Shown here: positions 27,123-34,856 of the stretch, one piece after another | How the letters are laid out: each line of letters starts with the position of its first letter | Position numbering within the stretch: the stretch's first letter is position 1 | Assembly (NCBI RefSeq): GCF_014334135.1 | Contig: NZ_CP060497.1 | Coordinates: 3,782,001 to 3,846,000 of the forward strand | DNA length: 64,000 nt | Reading direction: 5' to 3' | DNA from: Olivibacter sp. SDN3 | GTDB taxonomy: Bacteria > Bacteroidota > Bacteroidia > Sphingobacteriales > Sphingobacteriaceae | The notes under the pieces: generated by a model | Database searches by the model: none | Seen by the model: only the letters and a program-made list of their open reading frames with translations | What the model was told of the DNA's origin: nothing | Program-made: the position numbers and the translations under genes

Positions 27123-27944
27123 ATGTACCTAAAAATGGCAACGATGAATACTGTACTTTTATTAACTGATCTGAACGCTGATAAAGAAGATTTTTATCGA
27201 TATGCTCTGCGATTCGTACAACGAATGAAGGCCAATCTGGTTTTACTGCATATAGTGGATCATCATGTAGCCGCGGACAGCAAAGTGTTGGATATGAAGC
27301 GGCTTAAAACCCAAATGGATAGTGCTTTGGTGAAGGAGGCGACCGACGAGATGGAGGTCACCTACTTTATTGAGGAAGGTGCATTCGCGGATACCGTTAA
27401 GAAAATTATTGATCGAGAATCAGTAAACCTGCTTTTGATGGGTGCTGCTGACGGAAAAAACATCAAAGGCCATTTATTTGGGAAGAAGCTTAGAGCTGTT
27501 GTTGAAAAAGTAAATTGTCCAATATTGTTCATCCCCGACCAAGTAGCATTTCAGGAAATAGAACAGATCGTCTATGTCACAGATATTCGGTATAGTGATT
27601 TTAGCATCATCAAACAGTTGGAAGTTATGGCTTCATTAATGAACGCACAGATATCGTTATTGCATGTATGTGCTTCAGGTCTGCCCGAATTGGATGCCCG
27701 AACGGCGACTACACTTTTTGCCGATACTATCGCCCCGCGAATAAGAACGGATATCCGTGTTTACAAGAATGATAAAAATGATAATGCTGAAGATTTTATC
27801 CAGCAATTACTGTCTAACAATACACAAACAATTTTAGCAATTGCCCGTCGTAAGTATCATTTTTTTGATCATCTTTTTACCATGAACCCTACAGAAGAGG
27901 CAAAAATATATAAGCGGTTACCGGTGTTGATTATGCCTGTGTGA
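27123..27944 (+). CDS. tandem universal stress protein (UspA family)
   Basis: A 273-residue cytoplasmic protein with two Usp halves. The first half begins TVLLLTDLNADKEDFYRYAL, keeps LLHIVDHH and ends LLMGAADGKNIKGHLFGKKL plus VNCPILFIPD, close to the ATP-binding G-x2-G-x9-G(S/T) pattern. The second half (about 146-273) has ISLLHVCASG and NPTEEAKIYKRLPVLIMPV but lacks the full glycine pattern. The start could be 27123, 27135 or 27144; all in frame. Its 3' end overlaps, on the other strand, the AraC remnant. Confidence 0.87.
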   Translation: MYLKMATMNTVLLLTDLNADKEDFYRYALRFVQRMKANLVLLHIVDHHVAADSKVLDMKRLKTQMDSALVKEATDEMEVTYFIEEGAFADTVKKIIDRESVNLLLMGAADGKNIKGHLFGKKLRAVVEKVNCPILFIPDQVAFQEIEQIVYVTDIRYSDFSIIKQLEVMASLMNAQISLLHVCASGLPELDARTATTLFADTIAPRIRTDIRVYKNDKNDNAEDFIQQLLSNNTQTILAIARRKYHFFDHLFTMNPTEEAKIYKRLPVLIMPV

Positions 27945-28026
27945 TAGAAGACCGAAACTGTTGCCGCATGACCCCGGGTGGACATCCATGCCATTTTTTG
28001 AAAAAGTGATTAAAAGCAACAGATGC
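27931..28026 (-). pseudogene. C-terminal remnant of an AraC-family regulator
   Basis: Directly after the TAA of the LytTR gene (28027-28029), in the same frame, the minus strand reads ASVAFNHFFKKWHGCPPGV, then MRQQF and stops at 27931. F-x3-FKK-x2-G-x2-P-x3-R is the signature end of the AraC second helix-turn-helix. Nothing of the rest of an AraC gene is present. I infer a deletion that brought an AraC tail next to the response regulator gene. Identification is by motif only. Confidence 0.5.
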
Positions 28027-28719
28027 TTAGCTGTTATGTACTTGGGAAAGGAATTCCTTTCTATAGGAACTCGCAACAGGTAGCGTGTGTCCCTGTATGC
28101 TTACCTGATGGCGTTCTAATTTGTCGATGGCTTTTTTGTTAATAATGAATGATCGGTGGATTCTTATAAATTGGTTGCCGGTTAATAGCTCTGTGCATTC
28201 AGCCAACGTCATTCTGCTCGTAAAGGTTTGGTTAAAAGTAACAAATGTGACATAGTTTCCGCTGGCTTCTAAATAGAGGATATCATCAAGAAACACCTTC
28301 AAAAGGTCGTAACCGCTTTTTATCATCATGAAATCAGTTTCTTCTAAACGTGTTACATGGCGTATATTCAATAGCTCTTTTGCTTTGTTACAGGCTTTTA
28401 TAAAACGAATAAGTGAGAATGGTTTTAAAAGGTAATCAACGGCGTCTAAATCAAAACTGGTCACCGCATGCTCGGCATAGGCGGTGGTAAAGACTACAAG
28501 CGGCTTATGTTGTAAACTGTTGAAAAAATCGATGCCGGAAATATCCGGCATTTTAATATCGAGAAAAAGTAAATCAACGGGTTGGGTTTGCAACTGCTCA
28601 ATCGCATGAAACGCGTTGGTAAACGTGCCATCCAATTGAAGATAGGGGACCTTTGCGGAAAGTTTCTGTATAACTTCCAATGCAAATGGTTCGTCGTCAA
28701 TAGCGATGGCCCGGATCAT
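28027..28719 (-). CDS. LytTR-family response regulator
   Basis: A 230-residue regulator. Receiver domain at about 1-120 with phospho-acceptor D54 in LLFLDIKMPD, acidic D8-D9, and VDYLLKPFSLIRF (conserved Lys). LytTR DNA-binding domain at about 135-230: DDILYLEASGNYVTFVT, FIRIHRSFIINKKAIDKLE. It pairs with the LytS-like kinase gene 75 bases upstream on the same strand. A good Bacteroidota promoter lies in that gap, so it can be transcribed apart from the kinase. Confidence 0.92.
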   Translation of the reverse strand: MIRAIAIDDEPFALEVIQKLSAKVPYLQLDGTFTNAFHAIEQLQTQPVDLLFLDIKMPDISGIDFFNSLQHKPLVVFTTAYAEHAVTSFDLDAVDYLLKPFSLIRFIKACNKAKELLNIRHVTRLEETDFMMIKSGYDLLKVFLDDILYLEASGNYVTFVTFNQTFTSRMTLAECTELLTGNQFIRIHRSFIINKKAIDKLERHQVSIQGHTLPVASSYRKEFLSQVHNS

Positions 28720-28758
28720 CTTTTATAAATAGTTTTGTTCATGCGATGTGGTTGTTTG

Positions 28759-28789
28759 CAAAGATAAACGGTAATAGCGTTGTAAGCAA
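28759..28789 (-). promoter_or_regulatory. promoter of the LytTR regulator gene
   Basis: On the minus strand TTG (28789-28787), a 20-base spacer, and TATCTTTG (28766-28759): the Bacteroidota primary-sigma form TTG-N19/20-TAnnTTTG. The start of transcription would be near 28752, 33 bases before the ATG. Confidence 0.65.
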
Positions 28790-28794
28790 AAAGC

Positions 28795-30264
28795 TTATAA
28801 CACAAGCGTTAAATGTATAAAATATTCTTCATTGGTTTGCCGTATGGAGAGTTCATGTTTTCCCTGGTATAGTTGCGCTAAGCGTTGCTGTACATTGACT
28901 AGGCCAATACCACTTTTACTTTTTTCGGGATCGTTGCTGGCCTTCTTGTGGATACTATTGTATACGTCAAAATAGAGTTTACCTGCTTCAAGATACAGAT
29001 TGATCTTGATCCAGGAGTTTTCATTTAAGCTGATACCGTGCTTAAAGGCGTTTTCAACAAACGGAATCAGTAGCATTGGTGCTATCTGATGATTTTCTCC
29101 AACCGTTGCCAGGCGATGATCTACCAGGACATTGGACGAGCGTGCGGTACGCATGCACTGTAAATCTATATAATGCTGCAGATACTCGATTTCGCGGACC
29201 AGTAATATTTTTTCCTGTATATTTTCATGCAGCATAAAACGCATCATATCTCCCAATTTCTGTATGCCAGATGCCGTCATTTCTGCTTCCTCCATCAGTG
29301 CCGTGCCATAAAGGGTATTCAGTACGTTGAACAGAAAGTGTGGATTGATCTGTGAGCGCAAAAAGCCGAGGTTGGCTGTACTCTTGTCTAAAGCTGTTTC
29401 CAAATTGAGCAATTTGCTGAGATTGCCTACCTGTTGTTTGTACATATACCAGGTAATCGGAATAAGTATCAGGTTTACACAAATCCACGCAACTATAAAC
29501 CCGCTGAAGTTGATGGACGTTGGAACTACAAACAGCAATCCGAAAGGTATGTAAGCGACTAATGATACAGGGACTCTAACGAATAAGTAGGTTTTAAGAT
29601 TGTAGTTTCTCTTGGTGCAAAAAGGTAATATCACGTGTAAATCGACGTTATACATGATAAATGCATACACAGACATGATAAGCCAGAAAGGTCCGAAATG
29701 TGCGTTGACACTCATCAGCAAAATAAACACCAACAGGATAACAATGATGGCGATGAGGCTTTCCTTGACGATGCGTGCTGTGAGGTTTCCCTTTTGTTTT
29801 AACAAGAATATAGTTCCTTGTTTGATAAGGGTGTACGCCGTTAAAAAAACAACCGTAAAAAAGATAGCTGGAATGACCCTGTTGCGGTTATTGAAGTACA
29901 GCCAAACGCTGTGGTGTTCATACATTTTGCGGGCCCATTCGCAAAAAGCAAAACCTAGCCAAATAAAGAAAAATGCAAGGATCGAAACGATAAGTGCTTG
30001 CTCGTATCTGCGTTTTGCGATAAATTTTGGAATGATCCAATTGTTGAAGGTAATGAAGGCCACATAAAATAGGGAAGCAAATAATAGCAGAGGAAGTAGG
30101 TGGTTTGTATAGAAATTAAAGGGTAGCCCCTTTGCTTTAAAAGGGTCTGCCAGGAAATACGACCGCTGTTCTTCCCAGTTTCTGGTTTCACTACTATGGA
30201 TTATAATCAACACAAAAAGTATAATAGCGGTTGAGATAATTGCTTCGATGCGTCTTAGTTTCAT
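28795..30264 (-). CDS. LytS-like sensor histidine kinase
   Basis: A 489-residue membrane protein. About seven to eight membrane helices occupy residues 1-290, without a large periplasmic sensor. The kinase part has FLRSQINPHFLFNVLNTLYGT with phospho-acceptor H309, and the ATPase N-box PMLLIPFVENAFKHGISLNENS and G-box KSKSGIGLVNVQQRLAQLY, as in the PF06580 family. Partner of the LytTR regulator. Integral-membrane sensing of an unknown signal is inferred. Confidence 0.9.
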   Translation of the reverse strand: MKLRRIEAIISTAIILFVLIIIHSSETRNWEEQRSYFLADPFKAKGLPFNFYTNHLLPLLLFASLFYVAFITFNNWIIPKFIAKRRYEQALIVSILAFFFIWLGFAFCEWARKMYEHHSVWLYFNNRNRVIPAIFFTVVFLTAYTLIKQGTIFLLKQKGNLTARIVKESLIAIIVILLVFILLMSVNAHFGPFWLIMSVYAFIMYNVDLHVILPFCTKRNYNLKTYLFVRVPVSLVAYIPFGLLFVVPTSINFSGFIVAWICVNLILIPITWYMYKQQVGNLSKLLNLETALDKSTANLGFLRSQINPHFLFNVLNTLYGTALMEEAEMTASGIQKLGDMMRFMLHENIQEKILLVREIEYLQHYIDLQCMRTARSSNVLVDHRLATVGENHQIAPMLLIPFVENAFKHGISLNENSWIKINLYLEAGKLYFDVYNSIHKKASNDPEKSKSGIGLVNVQQRLAQLYQGKHELSIRQTNEEYFIHLTLVL

Positions 30265-30391
30265 ACCTGTTTAATTTTCGACAATGTTAGTCAATAGCAG
30301 AGGTAAACGCAATTAAATGGGGTGAATGTGACTGTTTGTGGGGTGGATAAGACTTTCATAAGAAAATGTTTTGGTTGCTTAGATCGAATAT

Positions 30392-30874
30392 ATGAAAACT
30401 ATAAAATATCTAATAATATTGATGGGGCTGTTTTTCACTACTGAAGTGCTAAGTCAAAATAATAATAACGAGATGATAACCTTTGAAAATCCTGTCACAG
30501 TTGCTGCACCTAATGGTTATTCACATGTAGTAAAGGTTGATTTGGGCAATGCTTATATGCTTGTTTTATCTGGACAAGTAGCATTTGATGAAAAAGGTGT
30601 TTTGATTGGCAAGGATAATTTTGCCAAACAAACAGAACAGGTTTTTCAGAATATTAAAAATATTATTGAAACGGCTGGCGGTACGATGGATAACTTGGTT
30701 AAACTAGGCTTTTTTGTTACGGATATAAGTCAACTTCAACAATTGAGGTCTGTTAGAGATACTTTCATCAATACTGAGCAACCTCCTGCAAGTACATTGG
30801 TGGAGGTAAAAGGACTGGTCCATAAAGATCTACTGATAGAAATTGAAGCTACGGCTATCGTTCCGAAAGGTTAG
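30392..30874 (+). CDS. exported RidA-family protein
   Basis: A 160-residue protein with a signal peptide (MKTIKYLIILMGLFFTTEVL, cleavage after LSQ). The mature part is a complete RidA/YjgF/Rid fold: MLVLSGQVAFDEKGVLIG, FAKQTEQVFQNIKNIIETAGGTMDNLVKL, and PPASTLVEVKGLVHKDLLIEIEATAIVP. The Arg that defines enamine deaminase RidA (in the ...RxxxxxxL...P region) is replaced at VEVKGL, so it probably is a different Rid subgroup. The presence of a signal peptide puts it in the periplasm, which is unusual for Rid proteins. Monocistronic; a terminator lies at 31010. Confidence 0.87.
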   Translation: MKTIKYLIILMGLFFTTEVLSQNNNNEMITFENPVTVAAPNGYSHVVKVDLGNAYMLVLSGQVAFDEKGVLIGKDNFAKQTEQVFQNIKNIIETAGGTMDNLVKLGFFVTDISQLQQLRSVRDTFINTEQPPASTLVEVKGLVHKDLLIEIEATAIVPKG

Positions 30875-31009
30875 CGCTAAATGGTTTCATTTATAAATAA
30901 AAAAGTTGATCTCCCTTTACCGCTGCTTCATACGTACGTGAAAATATTAAATCGAATACATATTGCTATAAACTAAGCTTCTTACGTTTTTTGGTATGCC
31001 AACAAGAAG

Positions 31010-31045
31010 AAAAATCCCGGTAATTACCGGGATTTTTCTTTTAAC
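31010..31045. terminator. bidirectional terminator between ridA-like gene and GH92 gene
   Basis: A 28-base perfect palindrome at 31010-31037 (arms AAAAATCCCGGTAA and TTACCGGGATTTTT), then CTTTT. It serves the convergent genes at 30392-30874 and 31057-33366. Confidence 0.85.
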
Positions 31046-31056
31046 AACATGTTTTT

Positions 31057-33366
31057 CTAATTGGCATTTGCCGAAAACTCCTTGCTGAAGGAATAGGGAG
31101 CATCTGCTGCAGCTATCCCTCTGCTTTTGTTTGGCTGAGCGCTTAGCTCAAACGTTATCTTGGCCCCATCCGTAAGATCTTCATGGCGGAGGTAGTTTTT
31201 AGTGTGTTCAGTGCCGTTTACCTTTACGCTGCTGATATAACGCTTATCTTTATTGTTACCGGGCGCTTCTATCAACACCTGTTTGCCATTTTCGAGATTC
31301 AATTTGACTGATTGGAAAAGGGGAGAACCTATTACATATTGATCGGTTCCCGGACAAACGGTATAAAAACCCAGGGCAGAGAATACATACCAAGCTGAAG
31401 TTTGTCCGTTATCTTCATCGCCGCAGTAGCCATCTGGTGTAGCAGCATAGAGCTTATCCATCACTTCACGAGCCCAGTACTGTGCTTTCCAGGGCTGGCC
31501 GGCATAGTTGTATAGGTAAATCATATGTTGGATAGGCTGGTTTCCATGGGCATACTGCCCCATATTTACTACCTGCATTTCACGCATCTCATGGATCATC
31601 GACCGGCTCTTCATACCCTCTGCACCAGGTATGATGAATACAGAATCGAGCATCTGATTAAAGGCATCGTTGCCGCCCATTAGATCAATTAAACCTTGCG
31701 GATCATGGAACACTGACCAACTGTAGTGCCAACTATTGCCTTCCGTGAAATCCCTGCCCCAATCGGTGCCATTGAAGGTTTCGCCAAAACTGCCATCAGC
31801 TTTACGGCCACGCATAAGTTTGTATTGCGGGTCAAATACGTTTTTATAATTCATGGCCCGTTGTCCATAAACAGCTATCTCTTCCTGTGGCTTGTTGAGC
31901 TTTTTGCCTAAGGTATAAATTGTCCAATCGTCATAAGCATATTCTAAGGTACGGGCAACATTTTGACTAACCTTTATGTCGTTCGGTATATAGCCAAGTT
32001 GATTATAAGCTTCGTAGCCTGTACGGCCGGAAGCCGATACAGAGGGATGTACATTGTTTGCACCGTGTTTGAGGGCTTCCCATAAGGTTTCTATATCGTA
32101 ACCGCGTAAACCTTTGAGGTAAGCATCTGCTACAACAGAAGCGGAATTATTGCCCACCATAGTATTTCGATGACCCGGGCTGGCCCACTCAGGCAAAAAG
32201 CCGCTTTCCCTGTAGGCGTTTACCAGACCTTCTTGCATCTTTGTGTTCATTGATGGGTATACTAAGTTGAGAAAAGGAAACAGCGAACGAAAAGTGTCCC
32301 AGAAACCAGTGTCTGTAAACATGTAACCAGGTAATACCTCACCGTTATACGGACTATAGTGTACAACTTCTCCCTGAGCATTGATCTCGTAGAAACTTCT
32401 TGGGAAGAGTACCGATCGGTACAAGGAGGAATAAAAGGTACGGAGATTATCGACGTTATCGTCTTTTACTTCTATTTTCCCTAGTACATCGTTCCAGGTT
32501 TTTCTTCCGTTGGCTACTAATTGGTCAAAATTGTGGTTACCTAACTCCTCTAAGTTAATGGCAGCCTGCTCAAAGCTAATGAAAGAAGAGGCCACTCGGG
32601 CATGTACCTGTTCGCCCTTTTTCGTGGCGAACCCAATGATGGCCCCACTGTGGTCTGCTGTAGCTTCAAGCTGTCCCTCTTTAATGTCCTGTTGATCTAC
32701 TGTAGCCTGATAGGTAAAGGGTTTATCAAATTCGATGACGAAATAGTTTTTAAAGTTTTCAGGCACCCCACCGCTGTTTTTAGTGGTATAACCGATGATT
32801 TTACGCTCTTCTGGGATAACTTTAATATAGGAGCCTTTGTCAAACGCGTCTACCGTAATGTACGATTGATCTGTTTCTGGAAAGGTAAAACGGAACAGTG
32901 CCGCCCGCTCTGTCGGTGTAATTTCGGTTACTACATCATGATCTGCCAAATACACTTTGTAATAATGGGGCGCGGCCACTTCTGCTTTGTGCGAAAACCA
33001 ACTGGCACGCTCTTCTTCGTCAAATATCGGTTTGCCTGTCATAGGCATTAAAGAGAACTGGCCATAATCGTTCATCCAAGGACTGGGTTGGTGGGTCTGT
33101 TTAAAACCACGGATTTTATCGGCTGTATAGGTGTATACCCAGCCGTCGCCCATCTTTCCGGTCTGCGGAACCCAGAAGTTCATACCCCATGGCAGTGCGA
33201 TGGCTGGATAGGTGTTGCCTGTAGATAACTCAAACTTGGATTGTGTGCCTACTAATGTGCTGACATGGGATACCGGGTCCGTTTGCTCTTGTGCTATGGC
33301 CCAGGCGCTCAATATTACATATAATGCCGTTAGCAAAGTTTTTTTTAAAAATCTAGGTGAATTCAT
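31057..33366 (-). CDS. GH92 alpha-1,2-mannosidase-type glycoside hydrolase
   Basis: A 769-residue exported enzyme (signal peptide ending WAIAQE). It shows the GH92 plan: an N-terminal beta-sandwich domain with YPAIALPWGMNFWVPQTGKMGDG and IRGFKQTHQPSPWMNDYGQF, and an (alpha/alpha)6 domain with GFWDTFRSLFPFLNLVYP, LPEWASPGHRNTMVGNNSAS, GNSWHYSWSVFHDPQGLIDLMGG and YCGDEDNGQTSAWYVFSALGFY. GH92 enzymes are calcium-dependent exo-alpha-mannosidases acting on N-glycans or yeast mannan. Downstream of the EEP gene by 38 bases and likely in one operon. No SusCD pair is near. Confidence 0.93.
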   Translation of the reverse strand: MNSPRFLKKTLLTALYVILSAWAIAQEQTDPVSHVSTLVGTQSKFELSTGNTYPAIALPWGMNFWVPQTGKMGDGWVYTYTADKIRGFKQTHQPSPWMNDYGQFSLMPMTGKPIFDEEERASWFSHKAEVAAPHYYKVYLADHDVVTEITPTERAALFRFTFPETDQSYITVDAFDKGSYIKVIPEERKIIGYTTKNSGGVPENFKNYFVIEFDKPFTYQATVDQQDIKEGQLEATADHSGAIIGFATKKGEQVHARVASSFISFEQAAINLEELGNHNFDQLVANGRKTWNDVLGKIEVKDDNVDNLRTFYSSLYRSVLFPRSFYEINAQGEVVHYSPYNGEVLPGYMFTDTGFWDTFRSLFPFLNLVYPSMNTKMQEGLVNAYRESGFLPEWASPGHRNTMVGNNSASVVADAYLKGLRGYDIETLWEALKHGANNVHPSVSASGRTGYEAYNQLGYIPNDIKVSQNVARTLEYAYDDWTIYTLGKKLNKPQEEIAVYGQRAMNYKNVFDPQYKLMRGRKADGSFGETFNGTDWGRDFTEGNSWHYSWSVFHDPQGLIDLMGGNDAFNQMLDSVFIIPGAEGMKSRSMIHEMREMQVVNMGQYAHGNQPIQHMIYLYNYAGQPWKAQYWAREVMDKLYAATPDGYCGDEDNGQTSAWYVFSALGFYTVCPGTDQYVIGSPLFQSVKLNLENGKQVLIEAPGNNKDKRYISSVKVNGTEHTKNYLRHEDLTDGAKITFELSAQPNKSRGIAAADAPYSFSKEFSANAN

Positions 33367-33404
33367 TTTTTTGGTGTATTTATAGATGTATAACTGCTAT
33401 GGTA

Positions 33405-34340
33405 TTAAGGCATTTGAACGGTAATCATTACTGGAAAATGATCGGATGGAACACGAGCACGAAAATCCTTCAGACTTACCTCTTTTGGGAAATTACCTGA
33501 TTGATAAGCTTCTTCCGGATCTGTTAAGTTTGAACGGTAGGTATCAGTTAATATACCGTATTTCGTTACGTCAAAATCGGTGGTGACAAAGATATGGTCG
33601 ATGCGGCTATCGGTTTTACTGTTTGGATTAAAATTATTGAACGTTCCGTTGCTTGCATACTTGAAAGCAGCTCTTTCGTAGGCATCTTGCATGATGTCAG
33701 ACTGCTGCAATACTTCGTAGCTGTCACTGTGCTGATCTACGTTGAAGTCGCCCGTAAGTATAGCGGTATGATTACCCGCTAGTTCTTTTACTTTTTGTAG
33801 GATAAGTTTGGCACTCTCTCGCCTGGCCTCCGTGCCAACATGGTCAAAGTGTACATTAAAAAAATATAGCGTTTTTCCGTTTTCTTTTAACTGTAATTTT
33901 GCCCAGCTACAAATGCGTGGTAATACAGCATCCCAGCCTTTATTTGGTCGGTCAGTTTGGCTGGACAACCAAAAGTCGCCTGCGTCGAGCAACTCAAATT
34001 TTTCGGTGTTGTAGAATATTGCTGAATATTCACCGGCCTGCTTGCCATCATCCCGACCGCTGCCTGTATACGCATAGTTAGGCAGGTTGCCTTTGAGGTC
34101 TTCCAGCTGATGGTGAAGTCCTTCCTGGGTACCAAAGATGTCGAATTCATGGAAACGAACCATATCCGTAATGATGGGAAAACGTTGTTTCCAGCCATCA
34201 CCTTGGGCGGCGTCTTCGGTGTTATTATCATTGCGGATATTATAGCTAGCGACGTTGAGCCGTTGCGCCAATAATAACGAAGAACATAGGCAGAATCCAA
34301 GAAATAATAAGGCGAATTTTGGTTTGAATAAATAGATCAT
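33405..34340 (-). CDS. exported endonuclease/exonuclease/phosphatase family protein
   Basis: A 311-residue protein with a signal peptide (MIYLFKPKFALLFLGFCLCS, cleavage after LLAQ). Its EEP motifs are VASYNIRNDN (metal site), DIFGTQEGLHHQLEDL (catalytic Glu), LYFFNVHFDHVGTEAR, ILTGDFNVDQHSDS (Asp-Asn), RIDHIFVTTDF and SDHFPVMITV (terminal Asp-His). Such secreted enzymes in Bacteroidota act on phosphodiesters or sugar phosphates. First gene of an operon with GH92, which fits removal of phosphate substituents from mannans, an inference. Confidence 0.9.
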   Translation of the reverse strand: MIYLFKPKFALLFLGFCLCSSLLLAQRLNVASYNIRNDNNTEDAAQGDGWKQRFPIITDMVRFHEFDIFGTQEGLHHQLEDLKGNLPNYAYTGSGRDDGKQAGEYSAIFYNTEKFELLDAGDFWLSSQTDRPNKGWDAVLPRICSWAKLQLKENGKTLYFFNVHFDHVGTEARRESAKLILQKVKELAGNHTAILTGDFNVDQHSDSYEVLQQSDIMQDAYERAAFKYASNGTFNNFNPNSKTDSRIDHIFVTTDFDVTKYGILTDTYRSNLTDPEEAYQSGNFPKEVSLKDFRARVPSDHFPVMITVQMP

Positions 34341-34856
34341 AATATACTGTTTGTTTTTGTTTTTTTACAAGCTAAATTGATTTAGCTAATCTGAAATTTC
34401 TTAGTCATTTACACTTTTTGTTCTGAAACTGAAAATATGGAAATGGCTAAATGGTTATGTACTTGGCATATGCCATCACAAACTTAGATAAACTTTATTT
34501 GATATGCAAGTCTGAGTAGATATTGGCTTGGTGATGATGGTAAGCTTTTTATTTAGTGGTCTTTATTTTTAATTATTCTAAATAAATGTATATTTGCCTC
34601 GAATCTTATACTTAATAGCAAGAGGATTTCTTGTTTTTTAAACGAATTTTTAGGTTTTTTTTTATACCTCATAGGTATATTTTATCCGAATGAACATCCT
34701 CCAGGAAGCGATAAGATTTGAAGAAAATTTATTAATGGATATATAAACAAATAGAACAAAAGCTTTCAGATAAAAGAGAGCTGTACAGGTTGCAACTGTA
34801 CAGCTCCAACTCAACGTGTTGAGTTACTTTTAAATCACGATTATCACTTAAAAGCA
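34341..34856. other. long leader region of the TonB receptor gene
   Basis: About 515 bases with divergent genes. A -7-like TATATTTG at 34589-34596 implies a transcript start near 34603 and a leader of about 250 bases. Further small hairpins are visible: CAAGA-ggatt-TCTTG before a T run at about 34620, and ATACCT-cat-AGGTAT at about 34666. No cobalamin, TPP or FMN riboswitch signature was recognised. Confidence 0.45.
34778..34825 (+). promoter_or_regulatory. tandem RNA hairpins just upstream of the TonB receptor start
   Basis: First hairpin: GAGCTGTACAG (34778-34788), 7-base loop, CTGTACAGCTC (34796-34806), perfect 11 pairs. Second: AACTCAA (34808-34814), CGTG loop, TTGAGTT (34819-34825), followed by ACTTTTAAAT. 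They end 31 bases before the ATG. They could be an attenuator, a small protein site or an RNA element; nothing decides which. Confidence 0.6.

Noticed and set aside
34597-34856. Cobalamin or other classical riboswitch upstream of the TonB receptor
   Set aside because: No B12-box, TPP or FMN core sequence was seen; only simple hairpins.
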